Shown in pieces: positions 28,166-41,991 of a DNA stretch of 64,000 bases (position 1 is its first letter; each line of letters opens with the position of its first letter). Under the pieces are notes generated by a model. It was given only the letters and a program-made list of their open reading frames with translations, ran no database searches and was not told the origin of the DNA. This DNA is from Azospirillum sp. 412522 (GTDB lineage: Bacteria; Pseudomonadota; Alphaproteobacteria; Azospirillales; Azospirillaceae): assembly GCF_019805165.1 (NCBI RefSeq), contig NZ_RWIJ01000001.1, positions 62,001 to 126,000 of the forward strand, read 5' to 3'. Made by a program: the position numbers and the translations under genes.

Positions 28166-30472
28166 ATGCGTTCGACTTCCGCCAGTTCCGCCCCGGGCTT
28201 CCAGGGGGATCTTCTTGGGGACGCGCCCGAAACGGGGCAGCCCGAAGGCGATTCCGCAGCCAATTCCACCGAGTCCCCGGCGAAGCCGCAGCATCGCGGG
28301 CCGGACCGCCGCGTCGCCGTCCTGCTGCCGCTGCCGCTGCGCGAGGCCTACGACTACCGCGTGCCCGATGGCATGGAACTGGTTCCCGGCGATTTCGTCG
28401 AGGTGCCGCTCGGGCCGCGCCGGGTGATCGGCGTCGTCTGGGGACCCGGCGCCGGGACGCTGGAGTCCGGCCGGCTGAAGGCGGTGGTGCGCCGGTTCGA
28501 CGTGCCGCCGATGACCGAGGTCGGCCGCCGCTTCGTCGAATGGGTCGCCGCCTACACCATGACGCCGCCGGGCTTCGTCCTGCGCATGGCGGTCAGCGTG
28601 CCGTCGGCGCTGGAGCCGCCCAAGCCGATGCTGGCCTATCTGCGCAAGGCGGGCGCGGAGCCGCCGCCCGGCTTCAAGATGACCGACCCGCGCAAGCGCA
28701 TCCTGGCGCTGCTGGAGGATGGGCCGCCCCGCACCCCGGCGGAACTGGCGGAAGAGGCCGGCTGTGGCGTCACCGTGGTGCGCGGGCTGGCCGAGTCCGG
28801 GCTGCTGGAGCCCGTCATGCTGCAGCCGACGCGGCTCGGGCGGCCGGACTGGCGCCGGCCCGGACCCAGCCTGTCGCCCGACCAGCGGGCGGCGGCCGAC
28901 GACCTGCGCGAGCGGGTGGCGTCGGGCAGCTATTCCACCGTTCTGCTCGACGGCGTCACCGGGTCGGGCAAGACGGAGGTCTATTACGAGGCGATCTCCG
29001 CGGCGCTGGAGCAGGGCAAGCAGGCCTTGGTCCTCCTGCCGGAGATCGCGCTGTCGGCGCAATGGCTGGATCGTTTCGCCCGGCGCTTCGGCGCGCCGCC
29101 GGCGGAATGGCATTCCGAATTGACCGGGGCGCAGCGCCGCGACACCTGGCGCGCGGTGGCGAAGGGCGAGGTGCCGGTGGTGGTGGGGGCACGCTCGGCG
29201 CTGTTCCTGCCCTATCCCGACCTCGGCGTCATCATCGTCGACGAGGAGCACGACTCCGCCTACAAGCAGGAGGAGGGGGCGATCTACCATGCCCGCGACA
29301 TGGCGGTGGCGCGGGCGCATCTGGGCGGGCTGCCGATCGCCCTCGTCTCCGCCACGCCGTCGCTGGAGACCAAGGTCAACGCCGACAGCCACCGCTACGC
29401 CCGCATCGAACTGCCGGCCCGCCACGGCGGCGCCGTGCTGCCCGACGTCGAGCTGGTCGACCTGCGGCGCGACCGCCCGCCCGCCCGCCACTGGCTGGCG
29501 CCCAGCCTGCGCAAGGCGCTGACCGACACGCTGGCGGGAGGCGAGCAGGCGATGCTGTTCCTGAACCGCCGAGGCTATGCCCCGCTGACCCTGTGCCGTG
29601 CCTGCGGCCACCGCATGCAATGCCCGAACTGCACGGCGTGGCTGGTGGAGCACCGGCTCGCCCGCAAGCTGCAATGCCATCATTGCGGCCTGCAGCAGCC
29701 CTTGCCCCACGCCTGTCCGGAATGCGGCGAGGAGGGAACGATGGCGGCCTGCGGTCCAGGCGTGGAGCGCATCGCCGAGGAGGTGGCGGAGCTGTTCCCC
29801 GAGGCCCGCGCCGCGATCATGGCGTCCGACACGCTGCACGGCCCGCGCGCCATCCAGGAGATGGTGGAGAGCATCGGCCGGCACGAGCTGGACATCATCA
29901 TCGGCACCCAGGTGATGGCGAAGGGCCACCATTTCCCGATGCTGACGCTGGTCGGGGTGGTCGATGCCGACCTGGGCCTGAACGGCGGCGACCTGCGGGC
30001 GGCGGAGCGCACCTACCAGCTGCTGCATCAGGTGGCCGGTCGCGCCGGGCGCGGCGAGCGGCCGGGACGGGTGATGCTGCAGACCTTCATGCCCGAACAT
30101 CCGGTGATGCAGGCGCTGGCCGCCGGCGACCGCGACGGCTTCTACCAGCTGGAGGCGGAGATGCGGCTGGAGGCCGGCATGCCGCCCTTCGGCCGGCTGG
30201 CGGCGCTGATCGTGTCGGGCGAGGACCCGACCCTGGTCGAGCGGGTGGCGATGGCGCTCGGCCGCGCCGCGCCGCGCAGCGAGACCGTCCATGTGCTGGG
30301 TCCGGCCCCGGCGCCGCTCGCCCTGCTGCGCGGACGGCACCGCCGCCGCCTGCTGCTGAAGGCGCCGCGCAGCACCCAGGTGCAGCCGCTGATCGCGGAG
30401 TGGCTGGACAGGGTGGAGATTCCGCCGGCAATCCGCGTGCAGATCGATGTCGATCCCTACAGCTTCCTTTAG
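28166..30472 (+). CDS. priA: primosomal replication protein PriA
   Basis: A 768-residue replication-restart helicase. Residues about 45-150 form the 3'-DNA-binding domain ([19 protein letters not shown]). Helicase motifs include Walker [16 protein letters not shown] and Walker [14 protein letters not shown]. The zinc-binding insert carries [13 protein letters not shown] and [18 protein letters not shown]. The first 45 residues are poorly conserved, so a later start is possible. It restarts stalled forks by loading DnaB. Confidence 0.94.
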   Translation: MRSTSASSAPGFQGDLLGDAPETGQPEGDSAANSTESPAKPQHRGPDRRVAVLLPLPLREAYDYRVPDGMELVPGDFVEVPLGPRRVIGVVWGPGAGTLESGRLKAVVRRFDVPPMTEVGRRFVEWVAAYTMTPPGFVLRMAVSVPSALEPPKPMLAYLRKAGAEPPPGFKMTDPRKRILALLEDGPPRTPAELAEEAGCGVTVVRGLAESGLLEPVMLQPTRLGRPDWRRPGPSLSPDQRAAADDLRERVASGSYSTVLLDGVTGSGKTEVYYEAISAALEQGKQALVLLPEIALSAQWLDRFARRFGAPPAEWHSELTGAQRRDTWRAVAKGEVPVVVGARSALFLPYPDLGVIIVDEEHDSAYKQEEGAIYHARDMAVARAHLGGLPIALVSATPSLETKVNADSHRYARIELPARHGGAVLPDVELVDLRRDRPPARHWLAPSLRKALTDTLAGGEQAMLFLNRRGYAPLTLCRACGHRMQCPNCTAWLVEHRLARKLQCHHCGLQQPLPHACPECGEEGTMAACGPGVERIAEEVAELFPEARAAIMASDTLHGPRAIQEMVESIGRHELDIIIGTQVMAKGHHFPMLTLVGVVDADLGLNGGDLRAAERTYQLLHQVAGRAGRGERPGRVMLQTFMPEHPVMQALAAGDRDGFYQLEAEMRLEAGMPPFGRLAALIVSGEDPTLVERVAMALGRAAPRSETVHVLGPAPAPLALLRGRHRRRLLLKAPRSTQVQPLIAEWLDRVEIPPAIRVQIDVDPYSFL

Positions 30473-30659
30473 GGGTCGTTGGCGCCGTCGGACGAGGCTG
30501 TGGCGAATGGACAGGATCCCGTTGCGGAGGCGGCCAGGCATGGCACCTGTGACGATTGGTCCATTGCACAGGGCCGGGCATGGTATTACCACGGCCGGGA
30601 CGGCTCCGCTTCCAGACATCCTTCCCGGACCCGGACATCACAGGCACAGGTTCAGGCTG

Positions 30660-31175
30660 ATGGTCGGCATGATCTCCAAGCTACTTCTGCGCGTTCAGCG
30701 GCAAACCCTGTTGACCGTGCTGCCGGTCCTTCTGCTGCTGGCGGTGATCGCCTTCGCCGCCGGCGCCCCGGCCCGCACCCGCGGCACCGATGCTGAGGCG
30801 CTGACGATGATCGACCGCGCCCAGCAGCTGCTGGAGCGGATCGGCGTGGACGCGGCGCCGGAGGCCTTTGCCGCGCATGATAGCGCTTTCATCGACCGCG
30901 ACCTCTACCCGATGCTGCTGGACGATGCCGGTGTGATGGTCGCCCATGGCTGGACGGCGACGCTGAACGGCTCGAACCTGAACGACCTGCACGACATCGA
31001 TGGCAAGCCCTTCATCCGCGAGGCGCTGGACGGGGTGGCGCGCGACGGCCGGACCGACGTCACCTATCAGTGGATCGACCCGCTTACGGGCCAGGTCGCG
31101 CGCAAGACGATGCACGCCCGCCGCCTGGTGCTGAACGGCAAGCCATACATGCTGGCGGTCGGGGTCTATCGCTGA
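30660..31175 (+). CDS. Cache-domain membrane-anchored protein
   Basis: A 171-residue protein starting MVGMISKLLL. One transmembrane or signal-anchor helix lies at about residues 12-34 (LLTVLPVLLLLAVIAFAAG), followed by a single Cache-like domain (DLYPMLLDDAGVMVAHGW, DIDGKPFIREALDGV, MHARRLVLNGKPYMLAVGVY). It has no HAMP or signalling output, so it is a stand-alone periplasmic sensor. Such proteins are usually ligand binders feeding other receptors. Co-transcription with priA is possible but the gap is 187 bases. Confidence 0.75.
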   Translation: MVGMISKLLLRVQRQTLLTVLPVLLLLAVIAFAAGAPARTRGTDAEALTMIDRAQQLLERIGVDAAPEAFAAHDSAFIDRDLYPMLLDDAGVMVAHGWTATLNGSNLNDLHDIDGKPFIREALDGVARDGRTDVTYQWIDPLTGQVARKTMHARRLVLNGKPYMLAVGVYR

Positions 31176-31256
31176 GGACTTTATGAAACCGGTGCGGCGG
31201 GATGCCGCATGGCACTTTTTTACATGGTGAAATTCCGGTGGAGCACCGGCCGCCGG

Positions 31257-31652
31257 TCAGGAAGCGCGCGGACGGCGCGGGCGCCAGATCGACAGGCAGT
31301 CCGCGGCGCTGTCTCCGGCCCCGATGCCGTACCAGCCCGACCGGTCGTGGAAGGACAGGCTGTAACGGCCCTTGGCGCCGCGTTCGAAGCGGAAGACCGG
31401 GCGGTCGACCTCGGGCAGCAGAACCAGGAGCCGGTCGTAGTCGCGTCCCGACTCGCGCAGCACGCCGATCCAATGGCCATCGCGGATCTTCGGTTCGGCC
31501 ACCGCGGCGAAGGCGTCCAGATCGTCCGGCGTGAAGCGGGCGCGGCAGAACTGGATGACGTTCGGCGCGCGATCCTCTGGCCGCGGGCCGGCGCCGGCTT
31601 CGGCAGTCGCGGCGGCGCTTGCAACGGTGTCGGTCGTCGGCAGGATGGTCAT
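31257..31652 (-). CDS. conserved hypothetical protein, 131 residues
   Basis: A soluble protein with an Ala-rich start and a beta-rich core (DRPVFRFERGAKGRYSL, GWYGIGAGDSAADCL). No signal peptide, membrane helix or known domain. The coding bias is host-like. No function recognised. It faces the Cache-domain gene convergently. Confidence 0.6.
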   Translation of the reverse strand: MTILPTTDTVASAAATAEAGAGPRPEDRAPNVIQFCRARFTPDDLDAFAAVAEPKIRDGHWIGVLRESGRDYDRLLVLLPEVDRPVFRFERGAKGRYSLSFHDRSGWYGIGAGDSAADCLSIWRPRRPRAS

Positions 31653-32046
31653 TGCGGAAGGGTCCCTGGTCGCATGGACCGGTTGCGGCGGGGTAAAACG
31701 ATGGCAAAACAGGGTCGGATCGGCCGCCCGCGCGGTTCCGGCCGACCCTGCGGCAGATTGGGGATCAGATTGGTTAACCTTGAATTAAACCGCTAATAGG
31801 GCCACATCGAAGTCACAGCCGGTATGACCAGTCGAGAGCGACTCGAGTCATTGGCGAACGCAGTTGCGACCAATGATTCCGCAGTTGCTCAAAACGCCGC
31901 AGCCAAATTGTCCAGACCCCGTTGCGTAGGCGCGATTCCTGTGATATTGGACCGCTCGCTTTCGCGGCCGGGGTGTTTGTGCCTCGGGTTGACACCCTAT
32001 AAGGCCGCCGAATTCACCGTCTACCGAACTCAATTCGAGGGATCAG
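31653..32046. other. intergenic region upstream of the atp operon
   Basis: About 390 bases without a supported gene. It must contain the atpHAGDC promoter; a TTGACA at 31989-31994 and a TATAAG at about 32000 are visible but their spacing does not fit one standard promoter, so I do not assign one. Confidence 0.45.
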
Positions 32047-32616
32047 GTGGCATCCGAAGGAACAGGCGTATCCGAACTCGCCGCGCGTTACTCCAACGCG
32101 CTGTTCGAGCTTGCGGACGAAAACCAGGCGTTGGACACGGTCGCGAGCGATCTGGCCACGCTGAAGCAGATCCTGGCCGAGAGCGCTGACCTCCGTCGCC
32201 TCGTCCGCAGCCCCGTCATCAGCCGTGCCGATCAGGGCAGGGCCATGGCCGCCGTCCTGGACGGCGCCGGCCTGTCGGAGCTGACCAAGCGCTTCATCGG
32301 GCTGGTGGCGGCCAACCGCCGCCTGTTCGCGATCGACGGCATGATCGAAGGCTTCCTGGCCGAGCTGGCCCGGCGCCGCGGCGAGGTCACCGCCCAGGTC
32401 ACCTCGGCCCAGCCGCTGAGCGACGCCCAGCGCAACGCCGTGATCGACGCCCTCAAGGCGTCCATCGGTTCCAAGGTGCTGGTGAACACCTCCGTCGATC
32501 CGGAGCTGATCGGCGGCATGATCGTTAAGTTCGGCTCGCGCATGGTCGATACCTCGGTGCGAACGAAGCTGAACAAATTGCAACTCGCCATGAAGGCCTC
32601 AGGGGGATCAGTCTGA
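32047..32616 (+). CDS. atpH: ATP synthase F1 subunit delta
   Basis: A 189-residue delta subunit starting with GTG. N-terminal helical bundle ([17 protein letters not shown]) and the C-terminal motif [23 protein letters not shown] are the family landmarks. It links F1 to the peripheral stalk of F0. Its stop overlaps the atpA start by one base, so translation is coupled. First gene of atpHAGDC. Confidence 0.95.
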   Translation: MASEGTGVSELAARYSNALFELADENQALDTVASDLATLKQILAESADLRRLVRSPVISRADQGRAMAAVLDGAGLSELTKRFIGLVAANRRLFAIDGMIEGFLAELARRRGEVTAQVTSAQPLSDAQRNAVIDALKASIGSKVLVNTSVDPELIGGMIVKFGSRMVDTSVRTKLNKLQLAMKASGGSV

Positions 32617-34145
32617 TGGATATCCGCGCCGCAGAAATCTCTGCGATCCTCAAGCAGCAGATCGCGAATTTCGGGACCGAGGCGGATGTCGCCGAGGTTG
32701 GTCAGGTTCTGTCGGTGGGCGACGGCGTCGCCCGCGTGCACGGCCTGGACAACGTCCGCGCCGGCGAAATGGTCGAGTTCCCGGGTGGCCTGCAGGGCAT
32801 GGCGCTGAACCTCGAGACCGACAATGTCGGCATCGTGATCTTCGGCGACGACCGCGGCATCAAGGAAGGCGACACCGTCAAGCGTACCGGCACCATCGTC
32901 GACGTTCCGGTCGGCCGCGGCCTGCTGGGCCGCGTGGTGGACGGCCTGGGCAACCCGATCGACGGCAAGGGCCCGCTGGTCGACGTGACCCGCACCCGCG
33001 TGGAAGTGAAGGCCCCCGGCATCATCCCGCGCAAGTCGGTGCACGAGCCGATGCAAACCGGCCTGAAGGCCGTCGACAGCCTGGTTCCGATCGGGCGCGG
33101 CCAGCGCGAGCTGATCATCGGTGACCGTCAGACCGGCAAGACCGCCGTCGTCATCGACACCTTCCTGAACCAGAAGCCGATCAACCAGGGCGACGACGAG
33201 AGCAAGAAGCTCTACTGCATCTACGTCGCCGTCGGCCAGAAGCGCTCCACCGTCGCCCAGATCGTCAAGACCCTGGAAGACGCCGGCGCCATGGAATACT
33301 CCATCGTCGTCGCCGCCACCGCGTCGGAGCCGGCTCCGCTGCAGTTCCTGGCGCCGTACACCGGCTGCACGATGGGCGAGTATTTCCGCGACAACGGCAT
33401 GCACGCCCTGATCGTGTACGACGATCTGTCCAAGCAGGCCGTCGCCTACCGCCAGATGTCGCTGCTGCTCCGCCGTCCGCCGGGCCGCGAAGCCTATCCG
33501 GGCGACGTGTTCTACCTCCACAGCCGCCTGCTGGAGCGCGCCGCCAAGATGGGCGACGCCCATGGCAACGGCTCGCTGACCGCCCTGCCGGTCATCGAGA
33601 CCCAGGCCGGCGACGTGTCCGCCTACATCCCGACCAACGTGATCTCGATCACCGACGGTCAGATCTTCCTGGAAACCGGCCTGTTCTACAAGGGCATCCG
33701 TCCCGCCATCAACGTCGGCCTGTCGGTGAGCCGCGTCGGCTCCGCCGCCCAGATCAAGGCGATGAAGCAGGTCGCCGGCACCATCAAGATGGAACTCGCG
33801 CAGTACCGCGAGATGGCCGCCTTCGCCCAGTTCGCCTCGGACCTCGACGCCTCGACCCAGCGCCTGCTGGCCCGCGGCGCCCGTCTGACCGAGCTGCTGA
33901 AGCAGGGCCAGTTCCAGCCGCTGCCCGTCGAAGAGCAGGTCGTGTCGATCTTCGCCGGCGTGAAGGGCTACCTGGACGCCATCAAGGTCGAGGACGTCAA
34001 CCGCTTCGAGGCCAAGTTCCTGTCGGAGATCCGCGCCAAGGGCGCCGATATCCTGGCGGCGATCCGCACCGACAAGCAGATCACCTCGGCGACCGAAGAG
34101 AAGCTGAAGGCTTTCCTCGACGGCTTCGCCAAGGTCTTCGCCTGA
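32616..34145 (+). CDS. atpA: ATP synthase F1 subunit alpha
   Basis: A 509-residue non-catalytic nucleotide-binding subunit. P-loop [14 protein letters not shown], the [19 protein letters not shown] switch and the C-terminal helical domain are present, and length matches the family. It forms the alpha3beta3 ring with AtpD. Confidence 0.97.
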   Translation: MDIRAAEISAILKQQIANFGTEADVAEVGQVLSVGDGVARVHGLDNVRAGEMVEFPGGLQGMALNLETDNVGIVIFGDDRGIKEGDTVKRTGTIVDVPVGRGLLGRVVDGLGNPIDGKGPLVDVTRTRVEVKAPGIIPRKSVHEPMQTGLKAVDSLVPIGRGQRELIIGDRQTGKTAVVIDTFLNQKPINQGDDESKKLYCIYVAVGQKRSTVAQIVKTLEDAGAMEYSIVVAATASEPAPLQFLAPYTGCTMGEYFRDNGMHALIVYDDLSKQAVAYRQMSLLLRRPPGREAYPGDVFYLHSRLLERAAKMGDAHGNGSLTALPVIETQAGDVSAYIPTNVISITDGQIFLETGLFYKGIRPAINVGLSVSRVGSAAQIKAMKQVAGTIKMELAQYREMAAFAQFASDLDASTQRLLARGARLTELLKQGQFQPLPVEEQVVSIFAGVKGYLDAIKVEDVNRFEAKFLSEIRAKGADILAAIRTDKQITSATEEKLKAFLDGFAKVFA

Positions 34146-34157
34146 CCGACCGCGCGC

Positions 34158-34177
34158 GGGGGCGGGAAACCGCCCCC
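34158..34177 (+). other. intra-operon hairpin between atpA and atpG
   Basis: GGGGGCGG pairs with CCGCCCCC around a GAAA tetraloop, without a T-run. It is more likely an mRNA stabiliser or processing hairpin than a terminator, in an operon whose subunits are needed in unequal amounts. Confidence 0.45.
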
Positions 34178-34232
34178 CACCGTCCTGAAACGACGGTCAC
34201 GGAACGACCTCGAGCGGAATTGAAGGGCCGGC

Positions 34233-35117
34233 ATGCCTAACCTCAAGGACCTAAAGAACCGGATCGCGAGCGTCCAGTCGACGCGCAAGATCACCTCGGC
34301 CATGAAGATGGTTGCGGCTTCCAAGCTGCGCCGCGCCCAGGAGCAGGCGGAAGCCAGCGGTCCCTACGCGGAGCGTATGGGCCGGATGCTGTCGTCGCTG
34401 GCCGCCAACGTGCAGGACAGCGGCAACGGGCCGAAGCTGATGACCGGGACGGGCGCCGACAAGGTGCATCTGCTGGTCGTCATCAGCTCCGACCGCGGTC
34501 TGTGCGGCGCCTTCAACGGCTCCATCGTCCGCGAGGCCAAGCGCCAGATCACGCGCCTGCAGGGCGAGGGCAAGACCGTCAAGCTGCTGACCGTCGGCCG
34601 CAAGGCCCGCGACCAGCTGCGCCGCGAGTACGCCTCGCTGATCGTCGAGAGCTACGAGGATGTCGGCCGCCGCCGGCTCGGCTTCAGCGACGCCGACATG
34701 GTGGCGACGAAGGTGCTGGCGATGTTCGACGCCGGCGAGTTCGACGTCTGCTCGGTCGTCTTCAACAAGTTCAAGTCGGCGATCTCGCAGATCGTCACGG
34801 TTCAGCAACTCATTCCCTTCGCCGTCCCCGGCGAGGCGGCCGCGGCCACCGACGAGGTGAAGCCGCTCTATGAGTTCGAGCCGGACGAGGAGCAGATCCT
34901 CGCCGAACTGCTGCCGCGCAACCTGTCCATCCAGATCTACCGCGCCCTCCTGGAGAGCGCCGCGTCCGAACAGGGCGCCCGGATGACCGCGATGGACAAC
35001 GCGACGCGCAACGCCGGCGACATGATCAACAAGCTGACGATCACCTACAACCGGACGCGCCAGGCCTACATCACCAAGGAGCTGATCGAGATCATCTCCG
35101 GTGCCGAGGCCCTGTAA
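34233..35117 (+). CDS. atpG: ATP synthase F1 subunit gamma
   Basis: A 294-residue rotor subunit. N-terminal helix [20 protein letters not shown] and C-terminal helix [21 protein letters not shown] form the central shaft; [13 protein letters not shown] is the conserved core motif. Length is usual. Third gene of the operon. Confidence 0.97.
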   Translation: MPNLKDLKNRIASVQSTRKITSAMKMVAASKLRRAQEQAEASGPYAERMGRMLSSLAANVQDSGNGPKLMTGTGADKVHLLVVISSDRGLCGAFNGSIVREAKRQITRLQGEGKTVKLLTVGRKARDQLRREYASLIVESYEDVGRRRLGFSDADMVATKVLAMFDAGEFDVCSVVFNKFKSAISQIVTVQQLIPFAVPGEAAAATDEVKPLYEFEPDEEQILAELLPRNLSIQIYRALLESAASEQGARMTAMDNATRNAGDMINKLTITYNRTRQAYITKELIEIISGAEAL

Positions 35118-35137
35118 CGGCGGCATCCGACCCGTAG

Positions 35138-36625
<1,488 letters not shown>

Positions 36626-36701
36626 TCCATCCGGGATCGCGGCCTCCCGGTCCGGACCAGCCCGAAAGGGCGAAGGTCCGGCGGGAATCGACATCAGCAC
36701 G

Positions 36702-36731
36702 CCCCCTCCCTCCCGTAACGGGGGAGGGGGT
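36702..36731. repeat. short palindromic repeat between atpD and atpC
   Basis: CCCCCTCCC-type arm pairs with GGGGAGGGGG around TCCCGTAACG. It is a member of the dispersed CCCTCTCC/GGAGAGGG-like palindrome family seen elsewhere in the window and would form an intra-operon hairpin. Confidence 0.5.
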
Positions 36732-36757
36732 TCCTATGAAGAGGCACCAGGAAACCC

Positions 36758-37174
36758 ATGGCCGATAAAGTCGAATTCGAGCTGGTCTCGCCGGAAAAGC
36801 TGCTGAAGTCGCAGCCCGTGGACATGGTCGTGGTGCCGGGTTCGGAAGGCGATTTCGGCGTGCTCGCCGGTCATTCGCCGATGATCTCGACCGTGCGTCC
36901 GGGTGTCATCGACGTCTATGAGGGCGACCGCATCGTCGATCGCGTCTTCGTCGCCGGCGGCTTCGCCGAGGTCACCGAGGCCCGCTGCACCGTTCTGGCC
37001 GAGGAAGCGGTGGCTCTGACCGACCTCGACCGCGCCACGGTCGAGAAGCAGATCAAGGACCTGTCCGAGGATCTGGACGACAGCAAGTCGGACGCCGAGC
37101 GTGCCGCCGCCGAAGCCAAGCTGGCGGTCGCGCGCGCCAAGCTGGACGCGCTGACCCAGGCCTCCGCTCACTGA
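36758..37174 (+). CDS. atpC: ATP synthase F1 subunit epsilon
   Basis: A 138-residue epsilon subunit. The N-terminal beta sandwich has VVVPGSEGDFGVLAGHSPM, and the helical C-terminus (EAKLAVARAKLDALTQ) is full length. It couples and can inhibit rotation. Last gene of the operon, followed by a GC-rich hairpin. Confidence 0.95.
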   Translation: MADKVEFELVSPEKLLKSQPVDMVVVPGSEGDFGVLAGHSPMISTVRPGVIDVYEGDRIVDRVFVAGGFAEVTEARCTVLAEEAVALTDLDRATVEKQIKDLSEDLDDSKSDAERAAAEAKLAVARAKLDALTQASAH

Positions 37175-37225
37175 GCGGGGACGGCCGTCGGTCCGGCTGG
37201 GCGAACGGCATACATCTCTTCGGCG

Positions 37226-37259
37226 AAACGGGCGGCTTGGGCTTCCAGGCCGCCCGTTT
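37226..37259 (+). terminator. probable terminator of the atp operon
   Basis: AAACGGGCGGC pairs perfectly with GCCGCCCGTTT around a 12-base loop, about 50 bases after atpC. The T-run is only three bases, so termination may be partial. Confidence 0.55.
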
Positions 37260-37424
37260 GCGTTGCGACTTGGTTGCATCGCGGCGGAGACCGATTACAT
37301 TCGAAGGCCTGAACCGTGAACCCCGCCGCACCCGACGGCAAAAGGCGGGGACAGGAACAGCGAACCCTTTCCCGGTATGACCGGCCGCCGACGGTGCGGC
37401 CCAAGACGAGGCGGTAGAGCGGAC

Positions 37425-38249
37425 ATGGCGCGTGCGCATTGGCGGATCGACGAGCTTCCCTGGGACCGTTTCGACGCCGGCAAGGTCGATCCCGATCTGG
37501 TCCCGCTGATCAAGGCGGCGGCCCTGGTGGAGTTCAATGCCGACGACTACACCGCCTATCTGTGCAACGTCTTCAAGGATGATGCGGAGTTCCAGGAAGC
37601 CGCCCATGGCTGGGCGATCGAGGAGGTCCAGCATGGCGAGGCGCTGGGGCGCTGGGCCGAGCTGGTCGACCCGACCTTCGACTTCCGGGCGGCGGTCGAG
37701 CGCTTCCGCGCCGGTTACCGGGTGCCGATCGACCTCGACGCCTCGGTCCGCGGCTCGCGCACCGGCGAGATGATCGCCCGCTGCATGGTGGAGACCGGCA
37801 CCAGCTCCTACTACGCCGCCATCGGCGATTCGACCGACGAGCCGGTGCTGAAGGAGATCTGCCGCAACATCGCCGCCGACGAGCTGCGCCACTACAAGAT
37901 CTTCTACACCTACGCCAAGAAGTATCTGGATCGTGAAGGGCTGAACAAGCTCCAGCGGCTGAAGGTGGCGCTGTCGCGCATCGGCGAGTCGGAGGACGAC
38001 GAACTGGCTTACGCCTATTATGCCGCCAACGCCCCGGCCGACGCCGTCTATGAGCACAAGCTCTACAACGCCGCCTACAAGCGCCGCGCCTTCGGCCGCT
38101 ATCGCCGCAAGCATGTCGACCGCGCCATCGCCATGGTGTTCAAGGCCTGCGGGCTAAAGCCGCACACGCGGCTTTGCCAGATGGCCTCAAGCGGCGCCTG
38201 GTGGTTCCTTGACCGGCAGGCCAGGAAGCTGGCGGCACAGGCGGTCTGA
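37425..38249 (+). CDS. ferritin-like di-iron protein
   Basis: A 274-residue helical protein with the ferritin-like ligand pattern: ALVEFNADDYTAYL, then EEVQHGEAL, then a third-helix Glu region (CMVETGTSSYY) and DELRHYKIF. The paired ExxH motifs indicate a carboxylate-bridged di-iron site. Possible activities are oxygenase or peroxidase; the substrate is unknown. The start at 37425 follows a short GAGCGGAC region and gives the natural N-terminus. It is not Coq7 or MiaE by its motifs. Confidence 0.75.
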   Translation: MARAHWRIDELPWDRFDAGKVDPDLVPLIKAAALVEFNADDYTAYLCNVFKDDAEFQEAAHGWAIEEVQHGEALGRWAELVDPTFDFRAAVERFRAGYRVPIDLDASVRGSRTGEMIARCMVETGTSSYYAAIGDSTDEPVLKEICRNIAADELRHYKIFYTYAKKYLDREGLNKLQRLKVALSRIGESEDDELAYAYYAANAPADAVYEHKLYNAAYKRRAFGRYRRKHVDRAIAMVFKACGLKPHTRLCQMASSGAWWFLDRQARKLAAQAV

Positions 38250-38329
38250 GGCCCTCCGGAGAGGTGGTGGCGCCATCCCCTTTCGGTCAGCCGTTACCGC
38301 GCCAACCACCCAAAGGGTTTTCCGGAGAC

Positions 38330-38941
38330 ATGAAGCTCTATTACAAGCCGGGCGCCTGCTCGCTGTCGCCGCACATCGTCCTGCGCGAGGCCGGGCTGCC
38401 CTTCGATCTGGTCAAGGTCGATCTCGCCGCCAAGACGCTGCCCGGCGGCAGCGATTTCCGCGCGGTGAACCCGAAGGGGCAGGTGCCGACTCTGGCGCTG
38501 GACGAGGGCGGGATCCTCACCGAGGGCGCGGTGATCGTCCAGTACATCGCTGACAAGGTGCCGGGCAGCGGTCTGATCCCGATGGCCGGCACGATGGAGC
38601 GCTACCGCGTGCAGGAGCTGATGAACTTCATCGGAATGGAGTTGCATAAAGGCGCCGTTCCGCTGTTCCGGATGATGACGGAGGTGGTGTCCGACACCCA
38701 CCGCGCGTTTGCGGCCAAGGTGCTGCGCGGCAGGCTAGCGATCCTCAACCAGCAGCTCGAGGGCAGGAGCTACCTGACCGGCGAGATCTTCACCGTGGCC
38801 GACGCCTATGCCTACACGGTGCTGAGCTGGATGCCACGCATCAACTTCGACCTGTCGCCCTTTCCGAACCTGAAGTCCTTCGCCGAGCGGGTCGCCGCCC
38901 GTCCGGCGGTGCAGGCCACGCACGCCGCCGAAGCCCGGTGA
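38330..38941 (+). CDS. glutathione S-transferase
   Basis: A 203-residue beta-class-like GST. N-terminal thioredoxin fold starts MKLYYKPGACSLSPHI with Cys10, the cysteine characteristic of bacterial beta-class enzymes, and a glutathione-binding cis-Pro in GQVPTL. The C-terminal helical domain has FTVADAYAYTVLSW. It conjugates glutathione to electrophiles or acts as a thiol transferase. The start was set by the fold. A bidirectional terminator follows. Confidence 0.9.
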   Translation: MKLYYKPGACSLSPHIVLREAGLPFDLVKVDLAAKTLPGGSDFRAVNPKGQVPTLALDEGGILTEGAVIVQYIADKVPGSGLIPMAGTMERYRVQELMNFIGMELHKGAVPLFRMMTEVVSDTHRAFAAKVLRGRLAILNQQLEGRSYLTGEIFTVADAYAYTVLSWMPRINFDLSPFPNLKSFAERVAARPAVQATHAAEAR

Positions 38942-38972
38942 CGGTCCACCTGACGGTCCGCCGCCTCGGATG

Positions 38973-39010
38973 AAAAAAGGCCCCGGCTCGAGAGAGGCGG
39001 GGCCTTTTTT
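38973..39010. terminator. bidirectional rho-independent terminator
   Basis: AAAAAAGGCCCC and GGGGCCTTTTTT arms enclose a short loop between the convergent GST gene and the helicase gene; the A-run and T-run allow it to serve both strands. Confidence 0.92.
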
Positions 39011-39027
39011 CATGGTCGCTTCAAGGG

Positions 39028-40554
<1,527 letters not shown>

Positions 40555-40851
40555 CAGAATGGGGGCCGCGCCAGGAGGGAGCGGCCGGGCTTGCGCGCTC
40601 CGCGGCGGGTTGGCGCGGAGCCGTCGGGCGGCGGGCGATCAGGTGCCTGCGCGGGCTTGCGCGGCGCCGGGCGCCGTCCGACCCCGGACAGATAGGGCCG
40701 GTGGCTTGATTTGGCAAGCAAACTCGGCGCGCGGCAGGGGTGCGCGAGGGTTTGCCGGGGCTTCGGGCGGAGGCTTGGCGGGACGGAGAGGGGCGCGCGC
40801 CGCCGCCGCGGCGTCGCGGCATAGGGTCGCGCCCCGGAATGTCCGTGGAGA

Positions 40852-41403
40852 TCAGGGCTTCTTGATGACGCCGCAGGCGAGGCGGTCGCCGGAGTTGCCG
40901 GCCGGCTGGCTGAGATAATCGTCGGGCTGGGCGTGGACGACGATCGAGGTGCCACCCTGCTTGAACAGGCCGTCGGCACCGTCGGTCAGGGTGACCATGT
41001 GAGTGATCGCCTCGAACCCGGCCTTGCCGGCCTCGTTGGCCCAGATGTTGGGAAGCTCGCCGTAATGCATGTGCTCGGCCTCCAGCCCGTGCTTGGCGCC
41101 CTGGGCGGCGAAATGGCCGCCGGCCGCCTTGAAATCGGGGGTGCAGGCGCCGTTCTCGTGGATGTGGATGCCGTGCCAGCCCGGCGGCAGCCCTTCCAGC
41201 TGGCCATGCACCAGGATGCCGTGCGGGAACTTGGTGAAGGTGACGGTGCCCAGCGGCTTGCCCTGCGCATCGGCGACGGCGGCCTGGGCGGCGGGAGCCG
41301 GCGCGGGGGCGGACTGCTGGGCGAGCGCCGGGGCGGCGGCCAGCGACAGGCCGGCGAACAGCAGGGCCGGGAGCGACGAAGAGCGGAACAGGGTGCGGGA
41401 CAT
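40852..41403 (-). CDS. sodC: periplasmic Cu,Zn superoxide dismutase
   Basis: A 183-residue secreted enzyme with signal peptide (cleavage near PALAQ). Copper and zinc ligands are visible in WHGIHIHENGAC, GGHF, EHMHYGELPN and VVHAQPDDY; the disulfide cysteines are in NGAC and DRLACG. It dismutates superoxide in the periplasm. It is divergent from the Fur-family gene, so their 140-base intergenic region could be co-regulated. Confidence 0.93.
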   Translation of the reverse strand: MSRTLFRSSSLPALLFAGLSLAAAPALAQQSAPAPAPAAQAAVADAQGKPLGTVTFTKFPHGILVHGQLEGLPPGWHGIHIHENGACTPDFKAAGGHFAAQGAKHGLEAEHMHYGELPNIWANEAGKAGFEAITHMVTLTDGADGLFKQGGTSIVVHAQPDDYLSQPAGNSGDRLACGVIKKP

Positions 41404-41544
41404 TCCGGTGGGTCCTCCATGTTGGCCGGCCCGGACGGGTGGCCGGCGGATTGGCGACTTTACGCCGCTGCGAAACCGCTCTGGGATTGCGAACGGTTTT
41501 CAGTATGATGGGGGCATCGGCAAGCAAAGACCAGGGTTGGGGTT

Positions 41545-41991
41545 ATGACGTCGCGTCTGGAAGCATTGTGCATGGAGAAGGGGCTGAAGATGACCGGGCA
41601 GCGCCGCGTCATCTCCCAGGTGTTGTCGGAGGCGGACGACCACCCCGACGTCGAGGAGGTGCACCGCCGCGCCGCGCAGATCGACCCGCGCATCTCCATC
41701 GCCACCGTCTACCGCACCATGCGGCTGCTGGAGGACGCGCAGGTGATCGAGCGCGTCGACCTCGGCGACGGGCGGGCGCGGTACGAGGAGGCGACGGCCG
41801 ACCACCACCACCATCTGATCGACACCCGCACCGGCCGGATCATCGAGTTCGCCAGCCCGGAGCTGGAGGCGATGAAGGAACGGATCGCCCGCGAGCTCGG
41901 CTACAAGATCGTCGGCCACCGGCTGGAAATCTACGGCGTGCCGCTGGACGAGGCGGGTGAGGACGGCCGGGATGAGGAGGAGCGTTCATGA
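41545..41991 (+). CDS. Fur-family metal-dependent transcriptional regulator
   Basis: A 148-residue winged-helix regulator. DNA-binding domain MTGQRRVISQVL and ISIATVYRTMRLLEDAQVI; metal-binding region starts at TADHHHHLIDTRTGRIIEF. The C-terminal CxxC pairs seen in zinc-site Fur proteins are absent. Alphaproteobacterial Fur-like proteins include Fur, Mur and Irr; this one lacks the Irr haem motif and I do not choose between the others. Its stop overlaps the start of the following 74-residue gene (ATGA). Confidence 0.9.
   Translation: MTSRLEALCMEKGLKMTGQRRVISQVLSEADDHPDVEEVHRRAAQIDPRISIATVYRTMRLLEDAQVIERVDLGDGRARYEEATADHHHHLIDTRTGRIIEFASPELEAMKERIARELGYKIVGHRLEIYGVPLDEAGEDGRDEEERS

Noticed and set aside
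31824..32189. A 121-codon frame overlapping the start of atpH
   Set aside because: It runs out of frame through the start of atpH, has no motif, and covers the region that must hold the atp promoter.
37425..38249. Assignment of the ferritin-like protein as MiaE or a second Coq7
   Set aside because: Ligand spacing and flanking motifs differ from both families, and a true Coq7 is already at 7475-8074.
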